NCBI GenBank assembly: GCA_029855985.1
Contig: JAGSHR010000092.1
Coordinates: 1-20,280, forward strand
DNA: 20,280 nucleotides
Origin: Candidatus Njordarchaeota archaeon
GTDB taxonomy: Archaea > Thermoproteota > JANJXX01 > Panguiarchaeales > Panguiarchaeaceae
Direction: 5' to 3'
The position numbers and the translations under genes were made by a program. Below are positions 1 to 6,775 of the stretch, in pieces (the first letter of the stretch is position 1; each line of letters begins with the position of its first letter). The notes below the pieces were generated by a model. It ran no database searches, was not told where the DNA came from, and worked only from the letters and a program-made list of their open reading frames with translations.

Positions 1-49
1 AAAGGCAAGAAAAACTTAAAACAAGAGAAAAATATTTGCACAATTAGAG

Positions 50-104
50 TAAATATATTTTATTGAATATCTTAAAGCTCCTTTAGTAAAGAGCTAGGTG
101 AACT
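50..104 (+). promoter_or_regulatory. putative promoter and leader of the small GTPase gene
   Basis: An AT-rich TATA-like stretch lies at about 53-61, which would start transcription near 80-85. An imperfect inverted repeat (AGCTC near 75 and GAGCT near 90) follows, then an AGGTGA Shine-Dalgarno-like element at 96-101, three bases before the ATG at 105. Bases 1-50 show nothing recognisable. The element positions are seen; their use is inferred. Confidence 0.35.
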
Positions 105-716
105 ATGGATTTCTATGAGGCACTAGAATCAGAGATCGCATTGTGGTGGTGTTGTATGATTGGTACAATAAGGTACAAGATTTTACTTATGGGCGACCCA
201 TACGTAGGTAAAACCACGCTCAGGGAGAAATTCATGGGTAAAAAAGTGGCTGACCGCTATGAAATGACAATTGGCGTAGACATAAGCGAAAAAACCATGG
301 AGTTTGGGGACTATAAAGTAAAACTTCACATTTTTGACATCGCTGGTCAAAAGCGATTCGAATACTTGCACGACCTATTTTTCTTAGGTTCAAACGGCGG
401 ACTCATGGTTTTCGATGTAACCAACTCAAATTCATTCAAGCGATCTATCCTTTGGATTAAGCGATATTGGAGTCTTTCAGGGTCCCGAAAACCCATTGTC
501 TTGATAGCCAATAAAGTGGATCTCGAAGATGAGAGAGTTGTAATGAGGGAACATATTGAAGAATTTGCGAGAGCATTATCGGAAAAATGTAAGTGCGAAA
601 TTCCTTACTTTGAGACTTCCGCCCTGAGAGGTATCAATGTAGAGGAGGCATTCCACGAGTTAATAAAGCTTATAATAAAATATGAAATGAAAATTGACAT
701 AAAACTTGATCTCTAA
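105..716 (+). CDS. Ras/Rab-like small GTPase
   Basis: A stand-alone GTPase of the Ras superfamily, expected to switch between GTP- and GDP-bound forms in the cytoplasm or on a membrane; the partner is unknown. All five G motifs are present: P-loop GDPYVGKT (residues 30-37), a switch-I Thr followed by IGVD (55-59), DIAGQ (78-82), NKVD (136-139) and ETSAL (170-174). The Gln of DIAGQ matches the catalytic Gln of Ras/Rab proteins. The C-terminus has no Cys-based prenylation motif. The start is uncertain: ATG 105 has AGGTGA very close upstream, while ATG 156 (residue 18) has GGTGGTG and would begin the protein right before the first beta strand, as is usual. The longer form adds an odd LWWCC segment (13-17). 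No GTPase-activating or roadblock partner lies next to it. Family assignment is firm, the role is not known. Confidence 0.88.
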   Translation: MDFYEALESEIALWWCCMIGTIRYKILLMGDPYVGKTTLREKFMGKKVADRYEMTIGVDISEKTMEFGDYKVKLHIFDIAGQKRFEYLHDLFFLGSNGGLMVFDVTNSNSFKRSILWIKRYWSLSGSRKPIVLIANKVDLEDERVVMREHIEEFARALSEKCKCEIPYFETSALRGINVEEAFHELIKLIIKYEMKIDIKLDL

Positions 717-727
717 TGAGATCTCAT
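716..727. repeat. 12-bp perfect palindrome at a convergent gene junction
   Basis: ATGAGATCTCAT reads identically on both strands and spans the seven-base gap between the stop codons of the GTPase gene (+) and the phosphatidyltransferase gene (-). It could form a short hairpin in both transcripts, or be chance in so compact a junction. Confidence 0.4.
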
Positions 728-1338
728 CTAGCGCAGTTTTTTCTGTAAAAGATTAGTCTTTGTAAAGCTGTTATATGTGACATTAAACCCGTGATAAAAA
801 CTGCTAGGTTAATGATGAATTCTTGGTAGTAGCCAAGCCAAAATGCAATTAACCCAACTAGGATCGTGATTATTTTTTCTTTTCTTTCGTAAAATCCCAC
901 ACCGGCGCCCTCGATTTTGCACTCTGCTTCCCCTTTCCCTCGTATGTAGCTTGGCATTAACATTCCAAACAACGAAAAGACCGCTATTCTCCCATCTAGG
1001 TATCCTCCTATTGTTAATGCGAGGATTAGAGAGAACTCTACATATCTATCTACTGTATGATCTAGAACCTTACCAAATCGAGTTGTTTTACCAGTCGCTC
1101 TTGCTACATTGCCATCTAATACATCGAAGATGACCGCTATTATGAACGTTATGACTAACCATTTGAAATTTCTGACGTAACCGAAGTATATGGGGACTAG
1201 TCCTATAATAAATGCGATTAGTGTTATTTGGTTTGGTGTTAACCCGGTTTTAGCGATAGCTCTACCAACAGGTAACATGATTCTTTCGTATTTATTCCTT
1301 AGTTTTTTGTTTCTTGACTCTGAGTTTTTGCTTTCCAT
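724..1338 (-). CDS. CDP-alcohol phosphatidyltransferase, archaetidylinositol-phosphate-synthase-like
   Basis: An integral membrane enzyme that transfers a phospho-lipid group from a CDP-activated lipid to an alcohol, releasing CMP. The complete family signature is visible: D72 and D75, then GNVAR, eight residues to G89, then D93 and D97; these four Asp bind the two metal ions. The N-terminus is basic and is followed by the GLTPNQIT segment (32-39) common in archaeal members, and by several hydrophobic membrane spans (about 40-55, 60-75, 98-118 and two in the C-terminal third). The 204-residue length is normal. It begins 12 bases after the stop of the PfkB kinase gene, so the two are likely co-transcribed. 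In archaea such enzymes make archaetidylinositol phosphate from CDP-archaeol and inositol phosphate; a glycerol- or serine-type head group remains possible. Confidence 0.85.
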   Translation of the reverse strand: MESKNSESRNKKLRNKYERIMLPVGRAIAKTGLTPNQITLIAFIIGLVPIYFGYVRNFKWLVITFIIAVIFDVLDGNVARATGKTTRFGKVLDHTVDRYVEFSLILALTIGGYLDGRIAVFSLFGMLMPSYIRGKGEAECKIEGAGVGFYERKEKIITILVGLIAFWLGYYQEFIINLAVFITGLMSHITALQRLIFYRKNCAR

Positions 1339-1350
1339 TTTTATCCGCTT

Positions 1351-2265
1351 TTAGAGAATCCTTCTTATGTTTTCTTTTAACTTTTCGTATCTTTCTATTA
1401 CTCCATCTAACGGTAGTGGAAAATCTGGACCTGTACTTTCAACCATATATGATGCTGCTGCAGATGCAAATATTGCCGCTTCCAGTGGGTTTTCCTCTTT
1501 TAGATACCAGTATAGGTATGAACCTCCGTAGACGTCACCACAGCCAGTAGGGTCCCTTTCAACAGTTCTATAGGCGGGGACATGGTAAACTTTATTGTCA
1601 AACGCTATGTATGAACCTCTGTCTGCTAAGGTCACTATCCCAATTTTCCCATTCAGTTTTTGGATTTTTGCGGCAACTTTTTCTAAGCTCATACTCGGAA
1701 AGAGAACTTCTGCTTCATGTTCATTTGGTTTTACGATATCAATCTTCTTTATGGATTCGATTACCCACTCTTTTCTCACTCTTTTTACTTGACCGTTTTC
1801 AAGTTCCCTTATTGTACCTTGCGGATCGAGTAAAATTGTTGCATCTTCAATTGATGTTATTTTCTCAATGAAATCTGCATCAATTTCTTGGAGTATTGGA
1901 CCAAGCACATAACCATCCTTGTTTAGTAACTCGGAGGGTATCTCCTCAAACTTTATTGGGTCTGCGACACCTAGAATGAAAAGATCCCTATCACGCATTT
2001 CTTTGCCTTTATATATTAAATGGAAACCTCCTGTTTCTTTTGATTCCAAAAAGTAAGCTTTTACTTTGTATTTTTCGGTTACCTTTATTAGTTCGTTTCT
2101 GTAGTCTCTACCAACTTTTCCTATTAGATGAGCAACTCCCCCCAATTTTCCTATTGCCAGGGCGGCATTAGTGCTACAACCAGATAATACTCTACCATTT
2201 GTTTTTATGTATGGCGTCTCTATAATATCAAACACAGGGTTTCCAATTGCTACAATTTCCTTCAT
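1351..2265 (-). CDS. PfkB-family (ribokinase-like) carbohydrate kinase
   Basis: A kinase that phosphorylates a sugar, polyol or nucleoside with ATP. Numbering from the chosen start (304 residues), the N-terminal GNP segment (9-11), the GCSTNAALAIGKLGG glycine/Asn motif (29-43) and the C-terminal DPTGCGD motif (238-244) are present; D244 is the expected catalytic base. An upstream TTG would add five residues, but the ATG at 2265 is preferred because GGGAGTGA, a near-complete Shine-Dalgarno sequence, lies five bases ahead of it. It is the first gene of a pair with the phosphatidyltransferase. Because some archaeal PfkB members are myo-inositol kinases and the partner may use inositol phosphate, supply of that head group is an attractive inference; ribokinase, adenosine-kinase-like or ketose kinase activity cannot be excluded from sequence. 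Confidence 0.85.
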   Translation of the reverse strand: MKEIVAIGNPVFDIIETPYIKTNGRVLSGCSTNAALAIGKLGGVAHLIGKVGRDYRNELIKVTEKYKVKAYFLESKETGGFHLIYKGKEMRDRDLFILGVADPIKFEEIPSELLNKDGYVLGPILQEIDADFIEKITSIEDATILLDPQGTIRELENGQVKRVRKEWVIESIKKIDIVKPNEHEAEVLFPSMSLEKVAAKIQKLNGKIGIVTLADRGSYIAFDNKVYHVPAYRTVERDPTGCGDVYGGSYLYWYLKEENPLEAAIFASAAASYMVESTGPDFPLPLDGVIERYEKLKENIRRIL

Positions 2266-2323
2266 TATATTCACTCCCAAGACTTAAACGAACAAGTAAA
2301 CCTCCATCACAAAGAACCTATCC

Positions 2324-2338
2324 TCTAAATAATATAGT
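2324..2338 (-). promoter_or_regulatory. TATA-like promoter of the PfkB/phosphatidyltransferase pair
   Basis: Read on the minus strand, this AT-rich box (CTATATTATTTAG-like) lies about 60 bases ahead of the kinase ATG, giving a leader of roughly 40 bases that contains the Shine-Dalgarno sequence. Position only; not proven. Confidence 0.35.
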
Positions 2339-2408
2339 TAATTAGAAATAGGAGATTAATCGCTATTTAAAAAAAGTTAAAGAATAGAATGTTAAAGGAG
2401 CTATTCTA

Positions 2409-4175
2409 TCACTCGCTTAGAAACTTAATGTGAATATAACCTTTCTTAAGAGCAATAGGTAGTGCCACCATAATAACTGCTAAAATAATGGCCAGAACAG
2501 ATGCCCCCATTATTGAGCTCCAGTCTCTTGGGGGTTTCTCTACTTTTGCCACTAATAGGTTTTGTGCTTTTCCTCCTAGGACATTATTGTTACTATCTAC
2601 TATGTATACATAAACTGTTGTTACTCCCTCGGGTCCTACGCTTATTGTTTCGGTTAAACTTCCATTTAGGTTGTCAAGGGCGATCGTTTTTGTTGAAACT
2701 CTAGTGTGGTTTGAGTCAACCACGTCTATTATTAGTTTCGCATTTTGTATTCCTGTTCCTTCAATTGTATAGTTTATGTTTAGGGTGATCTCTGAGTTCG
2801 GTTCTGCTATTTTCGGTTTGAATGTGAATTCAACTTTTGCTGACGGCTTGAATTTCACTGGGGTGTCAGTGTAAAAGGCTTTTGATGGTAGTTCGCTTTC
2901 AAGGAATTTTGCTATTGTTGGCGCTATTAGGAGTTGATTGAAGGTCTGGATGTTTGCTGTTGTGTCTATTGCCCCACCCGTTACAATTATTGGGATTTGC
3001 GTTGCGTCGGTACCGCCGTGAGCTCCATAGTTTTCATATGTGCTTGCGTAGTATGGTGGCTTGATATCTAATACAATATCACCTGCGTATGGGCTGTTTA
3101 ATCCAATATCTTCAAGTGTACCATTTGTTCTCTCAGCAGGTAATCTTGTCCATATGCCGTTAGTCCATGGATAATTCCAGAGTTCATCAACTGCTTTTTG
3201 TGTGTCATTTATATCTTTTAGATAAATGTATAGGAGCATCCCCGCTGTGGTTGAAACCACGTGCTCAACCGTTAGGCCAGGTAGATGCATTGGATCATTT
3301 GGATCTAGGATGTTTAATAGTGGGTCAACTGTGCTGTAACCGTGATCGGGTGTTAGTATCATTAATGTTCTACTCCAGAGTTCTAATTCTTTAAGTTTTG
3401 TCACTATCCTCCCTACTTCTGAATCCATGAACTTCGCGATGTTTTTATAGAGTTCACTTGTTGGACCAGCAGCATGCCCTGACCAATCGGGTTCTGGGTA
3501 AGCTAAGAATATGAATGCATCTTCACCTTTCTCTATGTATGGTTTAAAGCTTTCTATGACACTTAGCGTATCATTTGTCATCGTTTCTAGCAACTCTGCT
3601 CTCTGTTCAAATGTTGCTCCCGGTTCATGCGGATCTATCGAGAAGAAATCTCTCCAATCAACATAAATATATTTTTCAACCGAACCTGACTTTCCTAGCA
3701 ATACTTCGAGCTTAGTTTTGGCAGAAATGAGAGCGGTGTGAACTCCTCTTTCGAATAGTGTCTCAAATATTGTTGTTGCATTCAGCATTTCACTGAAGTA
3801 GTGTTTCATTGGTGTTTCTCCAGGTAACTGTTTATGGTACTCGTCAGCGTTAAACGCATACGTGTGAACGACGCCCGATGCATTCGGGTATGCCCCGGTT
3901 ACTATAGCTGTAGTTGCAGCTGTTGTACTTGAGGGCAATATCCCCCTAGCGTGGAATAGATAACCGGACGCTCCAAGTTCATCTAAGTTTGGGGTTGAAA
4001 TACTCTCAAACACTCTATAATCTAACCCGTCTAGTAGTATAACAATTGCTAGTTTTCCCAAGTTTTTGGGTGTGTATGTTGCTTCTTGTGCTGTTGTAGA
4101 ATTAGCTAAAGGTTGGAACAATAGGATTGATGCAATTAAGAGAACAAATACTGCCTTCTTCATGTTGAATACCAT
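2409..4175 (-). CDS. secreted, membrane-anchored phosphodiesterase/nucleotide pyrophosphatase-like protein
   Basis: An alkaline-phosphatase-superfamily phosphohydrolase expected on the outside of the cell; substrate unknown. Numbered from the ATG at 4175 (588 residues): a signal peptide at 5-30 (basic MKK, hydrophobic core), metal ligand D49 in LLDG, the nucleophile region with T84/T85 in PSSTTA followed by TGAYPNASG, metal ligands D230 and H234 (PEPDWSGH), D277-H278 (PDHG) and H387 (GAHGGTD). Residues about 445-545 are a beta-rich, Ig-like extracellular region, and 556-576 is a C-terminal membrane span with a positively charged tail, so the protein is anchored with its catalytic domain outside. 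The frame is open further upstream (to 4238), but a TATA-like box about 24 bases ahead of 4175 suggests a leaderless start there; ATG 4163 is also possible. Type I phosphodiesterase/NPP and GPI-type head-group enzymes share this fold. Confidence 0.82.
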   Translation of the reverse strand: MVFNMKKAVFVLLIASILLFQPLANSTTAQEATYTPKNLGKLAIVILLDGLDYRVFESISTPNLDELGASGYLFHARGILPSSTTAATTAIVTGAYPNASGVVHTYAFNADEYHKQLPGETPMKHYFSEMLNATTIFETLFERGVHTALISAKTKLEVLLGKSGSVEKYIYVDWRDFFSIDPHEPGATFEQRAELLETMTNDTLSVIESFKPYIEKGEDAFIFLAYPEPDWSGHAAGPTSELYKNIAKFMDSEVGRIVTKLKELELWSRTLMILTPDHGYSTVDPLLNILDPNDPMHLPGLTVEHVVSTTAGMLLYIYLKDINDTQKAVDELWNYPWTNGIWTRLPAERTNGTLEDIGLNSPYAGDIVLDIKPPYYASTYENYGAHGGTDATQIPIIVTGGAIDTTANIQTFNQLLIAPTIAKFLESELPSKAFYTDTPVKFKPSAKVEFTFKPKIAEPNSEITLNINYTIEGTGIQNAKLIIDVVDSNHTRVSTKTIALDNLNGSLTETISVGPEGVTTVYVYIVDSNNNVLGGKAQNLLVAKVEKPPRDWSSIMGASVLAIILAVIMVALPIALKKGYIHIKFLSE

Positions 4176-4190
4176 GCGCGATTCATTAAC

Positions 4191-4202
4191 TAAAGATAAA
4201 AG
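4191..4202 (-). promoter_or_regulatory. TATA-like box for the phosphodiesterase gene
   Basis: CCTTTTATCTTT on the minus strand is centred about 24 bases from the ATG at 4175, the spacing expected for a leaderless archaeal transcript. No Shine-Dalgarno sequence precedes that ATG. Confidence 0.4.
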
Positions 4203-4364
4203 GAATTTTATCGAAATAAAATATTTTGCTTCAAGCACTCTAAACCAGAGCTTTTAAGCAAAGCTAAGTAGCGAACAACACTACCTTTTTATAGCATCTT
4301 CACATGATTCGGTGTCTAAATACCCCTAGAATTGCTTTGGAAAATTTTTATTACAAAAATTTTT

Positions 4365-4406
4365 CGAGGCGAAGGCCACTAAGTTTACTTAGTGGATGAA
4401 GCCGAG
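4365..4406 (+). ncRNA. IS200/IS605-right-end-like (omega-RNA-like) hairpin
   Basis: A perfect 8-bp hairpin (CCACTAAG 4376-4383, TTTA loop, CTTAGTGG 4388-4395) is flanked by GAAGG and ATGAA, then by an outer GGC/GCC stem (4368-4370 with 4401-4403) and tandem G-A oppositions closed by C4365-G4406. The GAAG-CC-stem-TTTA-stem-GG-ATGAAG layout resembles, from memory, the right-end hairpins that follow tnpB genes and form the end of their guide-RNA scaffold. No TnpB or TnpA coding remnant is present nearby. A TATA-like stretch near 4345 is placed to transcribe it. It may be a solitary transposon end, a retained small RNA, or an unrelated hairpin. Confidence 0.4.
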
Positions 4407-4450
4407 AAATTAAATTAAGGGGTGGTTTGGTGGGGGTGAGGGGAGGAAAA

Positions 4451-4460
4451 AATTATAAAG
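4451..4460 (+). promoter_or_regulatory. TATA box of the structured RNA gene
   Basis: AATTATAAAG is a good archaeal box A. It predicts transcription from about 4480-4485, exactly where the AT-rich flank ends and the GC-rich structured RNA begins. Confidence 0.55.
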
Positions 4461-4483
4461 GCTTGTTTTGTCTATATTTGTTT

Positions 4484-4742
4484 AGTTAATGGTGGTTGTA
4501 ACGGGAGAGGCGCTGTGCTTAGGCTGGGGGATTAAGCCTAGGCCCGCTGATGACACCGTAGGCCTCGGAGAGAACACTGTGATGGGGGTAACCCCCTCTG
4601 CCCCCTGAGAATCCGTGATGAGGCCATTATTAAAAGGCGACAACCCTGATTCCAGCCCGCATGGAGCGGAGTGGATAGGGGTAACGGGGTTTGGCCGCCC
4701 CGAGGCACCGCCTTTTATCGGTGCCCAAAGAATCCTCCCGAT
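4484..4742 (+). ncRNA. structured RNA of about 260 nt with 7S/SRP-like architecture
   Basis: A sharply GC-rich island behind its own TATA box. Helices seen: closing stem CGGGAG 4502-4507 with CTCCCG 4735-4740; hairpin GCTTAGGCT with AGCCTAGGC (about 4516-4542) with a GGGGG-rich loop; long-range CACCG 4554-4558 with CGGTG 4719-4723 and GCCTCGG 4562-4568 with CCGAGGC 4700-4706; a GUAA tetraloop stem (GGGG 4584-4587, CCCC 4592-4595); and an irregular hairpin ACCCT (4643-4647) with GGGGT (about 4678-4682) containing CCA/TGG and CCGC/GCGG. This order matches archaeal SRP RNA (helix 3, helix 5, helix 6 with its GNAR loop, helix 8). The conserved helix-8 bases that bind SRP54 are not evident, so either helix 8 is divergent or this is another RNA. 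RNase P landmarks are absent. An antisense open frame over it is a shadow of the GC-rich RNA. Confidence 0.62.
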
Positions 4743-4767
4743 TTGTTGAGAGGAGTAGGTCAAGTGA

Positions 4768-5412
4768 GTGAAAAAGAAAAAAATGCCAGATATCGTTAGG
4801 TACGTGCATAATTTATTCTTAGAGATACTTCGAAGATACCAAGAAGAAGAAATCAAACTGCCCATAGAGGTTGTGGCATTCTCCATTTACCCCATAATAA
4901 ACTTTGAGTTATTTATTAGAGGACAAAACAGAAACGAATTAACTACCGAACTAGAAACCTTTAAAGGCATCCTAGACAGGATTCTAATGGACTTATACAC
5001 CATATATTGCCAAAAAAGGTATCCCAGGTTTATTTTAGATGCATCGATAATCGGTATTTCAACCGTTTATTTAAAGCTCGGTTGGAGCCTTGAAGATAAA
5101 AAAGAATTGCTCCTGACTGTTATGGATAGTTTTCTTGGTGAGAACGGAAAATTCCTCTTTGAATTAAACCCAATGCTTTACTTTGACACGCTCTCAAACA
5201 TACTATTCTTGTTCCTGCACATTGTTGAGGGAGCTCAAGACCCGTATCTAGGAGCAATGATAATTGAGGATCTAAAAGGCATCATTGGTAAAATGAGAAA
5301 TGTTCCAGAGGAATGGTTAAACGATATCACATACTACAAGTTTGAGGCCTTAGCGGATTTGCTCACTAAAAAGAAGGAAAAATTAATTGAGGATTTTCAC
5401 AAAGAGACCTAA
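4768..5412 (+). CDS. hypothetical, mostly helical protein
   Basis: I do not recognise this 214-residue protein. It begins with GTG in a lysine-rich stretch (KKKK); GAGGAG at about 4750-4755 is a possible ribosome binding site, and ATG 4783 is an alternative start. The sequence reads as amphipathic helices rich in Leu, Ile, Phe and Glu, with no clear membrane span, signal peptide, metal-binding cluster or nucleotide-binding motif. Weakly hydrophobic stretches lie near residues 31-50 and 145-165. It starts about 28 bases after the end of the structured RNA, so it may be read from the same promoter with the RNA as a leader, or from an unseen promoter in between. It converges with citrate synthase across an 18-base gap. 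Confidence 0.7.
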   Translation: MKKKKMPDIVRYVHNLFLEILRRYQEEEIKLPIEVVAFSIYPIINFELFIRGQNRNELTTELETFKGILDRILMDLYTIYCQKRYPRFILDASIIGISTVYLKLGWSLEDKKELLLTVMDSFLGENGKFLFELNPMLYFDTLSNILFLFLHIVEGAQDPYLGAMIIEDLKGIIGKMRNVPEEWLNDITYYKFEALADLLTKKKEKLIEDFHKET

Positions 5413-5415
5413 AAT

Positions 5416-5442
5416 CCCTTTTTTCTCTTTTTATTTTCTTTC
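5416..5442 (+). terminator. T-rich terminator between convergent genes
   Basis: Several runs of T follow the stop codon of the hypothetical gene on the plus strand, as in archaeal T-tract terminators. The tract overlaps the end of the citrate synthase gene. Confidence 0.5.
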
Positions 5443-6633
5443 CTCTATTGGGATGTACTCTTTATCTACTTCGCCAGTATAGTAGACTCTTGGTCTTATA
5501 ATTCTGTTATTTGCCGTGTATTCTAGAACGTGAGCGGTCCATCCGACGACTCTTGATAACGCGAACAGTGCAGTGTAGTAGGTTGTTGGGATCCCCAGTG
5601 CTAAATACATTAAGCAGGACCAGTAGTCACAGTTTGTGAAGATTCCTTTTTCTGCGAGCGGTGAATTGAGTGCTCTCGTCTCAAGTTTGATGGCGATGTC
5701 ATAGTATTTTTTAACTTCATCACCCGCCATGTCTTTGAGTTTCTCTACGTAACTTCTAAAGATTCTTGCTCGGGGATCATAGGAACGGTAAACTCTGTGA
5801 CCGAATCCCATGAGTCTCTTCTTTTTGCTTAATATGTTTTCCTCGAACCACTTGTCAACGTTATCGGGGCTTCCGATTTCCATGAATTGCTCCATAGCCT
5901 TGACATTAGCGTAACCGTGAAGTATGCCCCTTAGTGCACCAATTGCTCCAGTTATCGTGGAGTAGTAGTCTGTCAAGGTAGAGGAGATAACGACAGAGGT
6001 GAAAGTGGACGCGTTCATGCCGTGTTCAGCGTAGAGAATAAAGCTAACATCCATTGCTTTGTAAAATATTTCTGGTTTTTCTTCTCCGTGGAACATGTAG
6101 AGGAAGTTGGCGGCGTGGGGTAAATTGGGATTTGGGTGAACGATTTCTTTTCCATTGCTTAACCTGTAGAAGTAAGCGACAACTGTGGGCATTTTCGCCA
6201 TTAAGTTTATTGCTTTATCGTAGTATCCTTCTCTACTGATATCGTGTTTGTTTGGGTCGAGGTTTCCAATATAGGATACAGCGGTTCTCAATACTTCTAG
6301 AGGATTCGTGTCGCTGGGCATTGCTTTTAGTAAATCTATCACCTTGTCAGGTAACTCTCTTTGTTCCCTAAGTTTGTTTGAGAACTCATCTAGCTCGCTT
6401 TTAGTTGGCAACTTCCCGTACAGTAAGAGGTATGCAGTTTCCTCAAAAGTGCTCTTCTCAGCGAGGTCCTCTATTTTATAACCCCTATAGTAGAGTCTGC
6501 TATTGTACCCGTCAATATAGGAAAGCTCGCTGAAATCTATGCATATGCCCTCAAGACCTTTATGAATAACGGGCTCCCCAGTATTGGGGTCAACACAATA
6601 CTTCTGTTCCTCGGGTGTTAACTTTCTAGCCAA
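5431..6633 (-). CDS. gltA: citrate synthase
   Basis: Condenses oxaloacetate with acetyl-CoA to citrate in the cytoplasm. The whole family pattern is present in 400 residues: EHGMNAST (203-210), HGYAN with catalytic H239, the GFGHRVYRSYDPR signature (276-288) with H279, NCDYWS with catalytic D336, SRVVGWTAH (360-368) and an RPR end segment (380-382). The H239-H279 spacing is as in archaeal citrate synthases. The N-terminal KGLEGICIDFSELSYIDG stretch is the usual small-domain start. The start codon is TTG, with GGGGGT six bases ahead serving as ribosome binding site. The length is slightly above the common 370-380. A 2-methylcitrate synthase activity cannot be ruled out by sequence, but no propionate genes are near. 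It is transcribed alone. Confidence 0.93.
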   Translation of the reverse strand: MARKLTPEEQKYCVDPNTGEPVIHKGLEGICIDFSELSYIDGYNSRLYYRGYKIEDLAEKSTFEETAYLLLYGKLPTKSELDEFSNKLREQRELPDKVIDLLKAMPSDTNPLEVLRTAVSYIGNLDPNKHDISREGYYDKAINLMAKMPTVVAYFYRLSNGKEIVHPNPNLPHAANFLYMFHGEEKPEIFYKAMDVSFILYAEHGMNASTFTSVVISSTLTDYYSTITGAIGALRGILHGYANVKAMEQFMEIGSPDNVDKWFEENILSKKKRLMGFGHRVYRSYDPRARIFRSYVEKLKDMAGDEVKKYYDIAIKLETRALNSPLAEKGIFTNCDYWSCLMYLALGIPTTYYTALFALSRVVGWTAHVLEYTANNRIIRPRVYYTGEVDKEYIPIEERK

Positions 6634-6745
6634 ACTAAAACCCCCATTTTTTTGGAATATTTTTCAATTTAAAATAAGCATAAATAACATATAAACATAT
6701 TATATTTTCATAATCGATAGGCGAAGAGGCGTTAACATAGTAAAA

Positions 6746-6754
6746 TTTTATAAA
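6746..6754 (+). promoter_or_regulatory. TATA box of the C/D-box sRNA
   Basis: TTTTATAAA is a near-ideal box A; its centre lies about 26 bases ahead of position 6776, just before the C box of the predicted guide RNA. Confidence 0.55.
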
Positions 6755-6775
6755 GAACAAGTTGAAAACAATATA

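Noticed and set aside
4547..4608. A separate C/D-box sRNA (TGATGA, 12 bases, CGGA, TGATGG, CTGA)
   Set aside because: The boxes fit partly, but the second guide region is a strong GGGG-GUAA-CCCC hairpin and the bases take part in long-range helices of the larger RNA, so a stand-alone guide is less likely.
4502..4740. RNase P RNA
   Set aside because: The universal RNase P sequences (GAGGAAAGUC-like and ACAGAA-like elements) are not found on either strand.
4482..4886. A 134-codon open frame on the minus strand
   Set aside because: It lies antisense over the GC-rich structured RNA and into the start of the plus-strand gene; the translation is low in ordinary protein character (Pro, Ser, Thr, Gly rich without domains), as expected for a shadow of RNA sequence.
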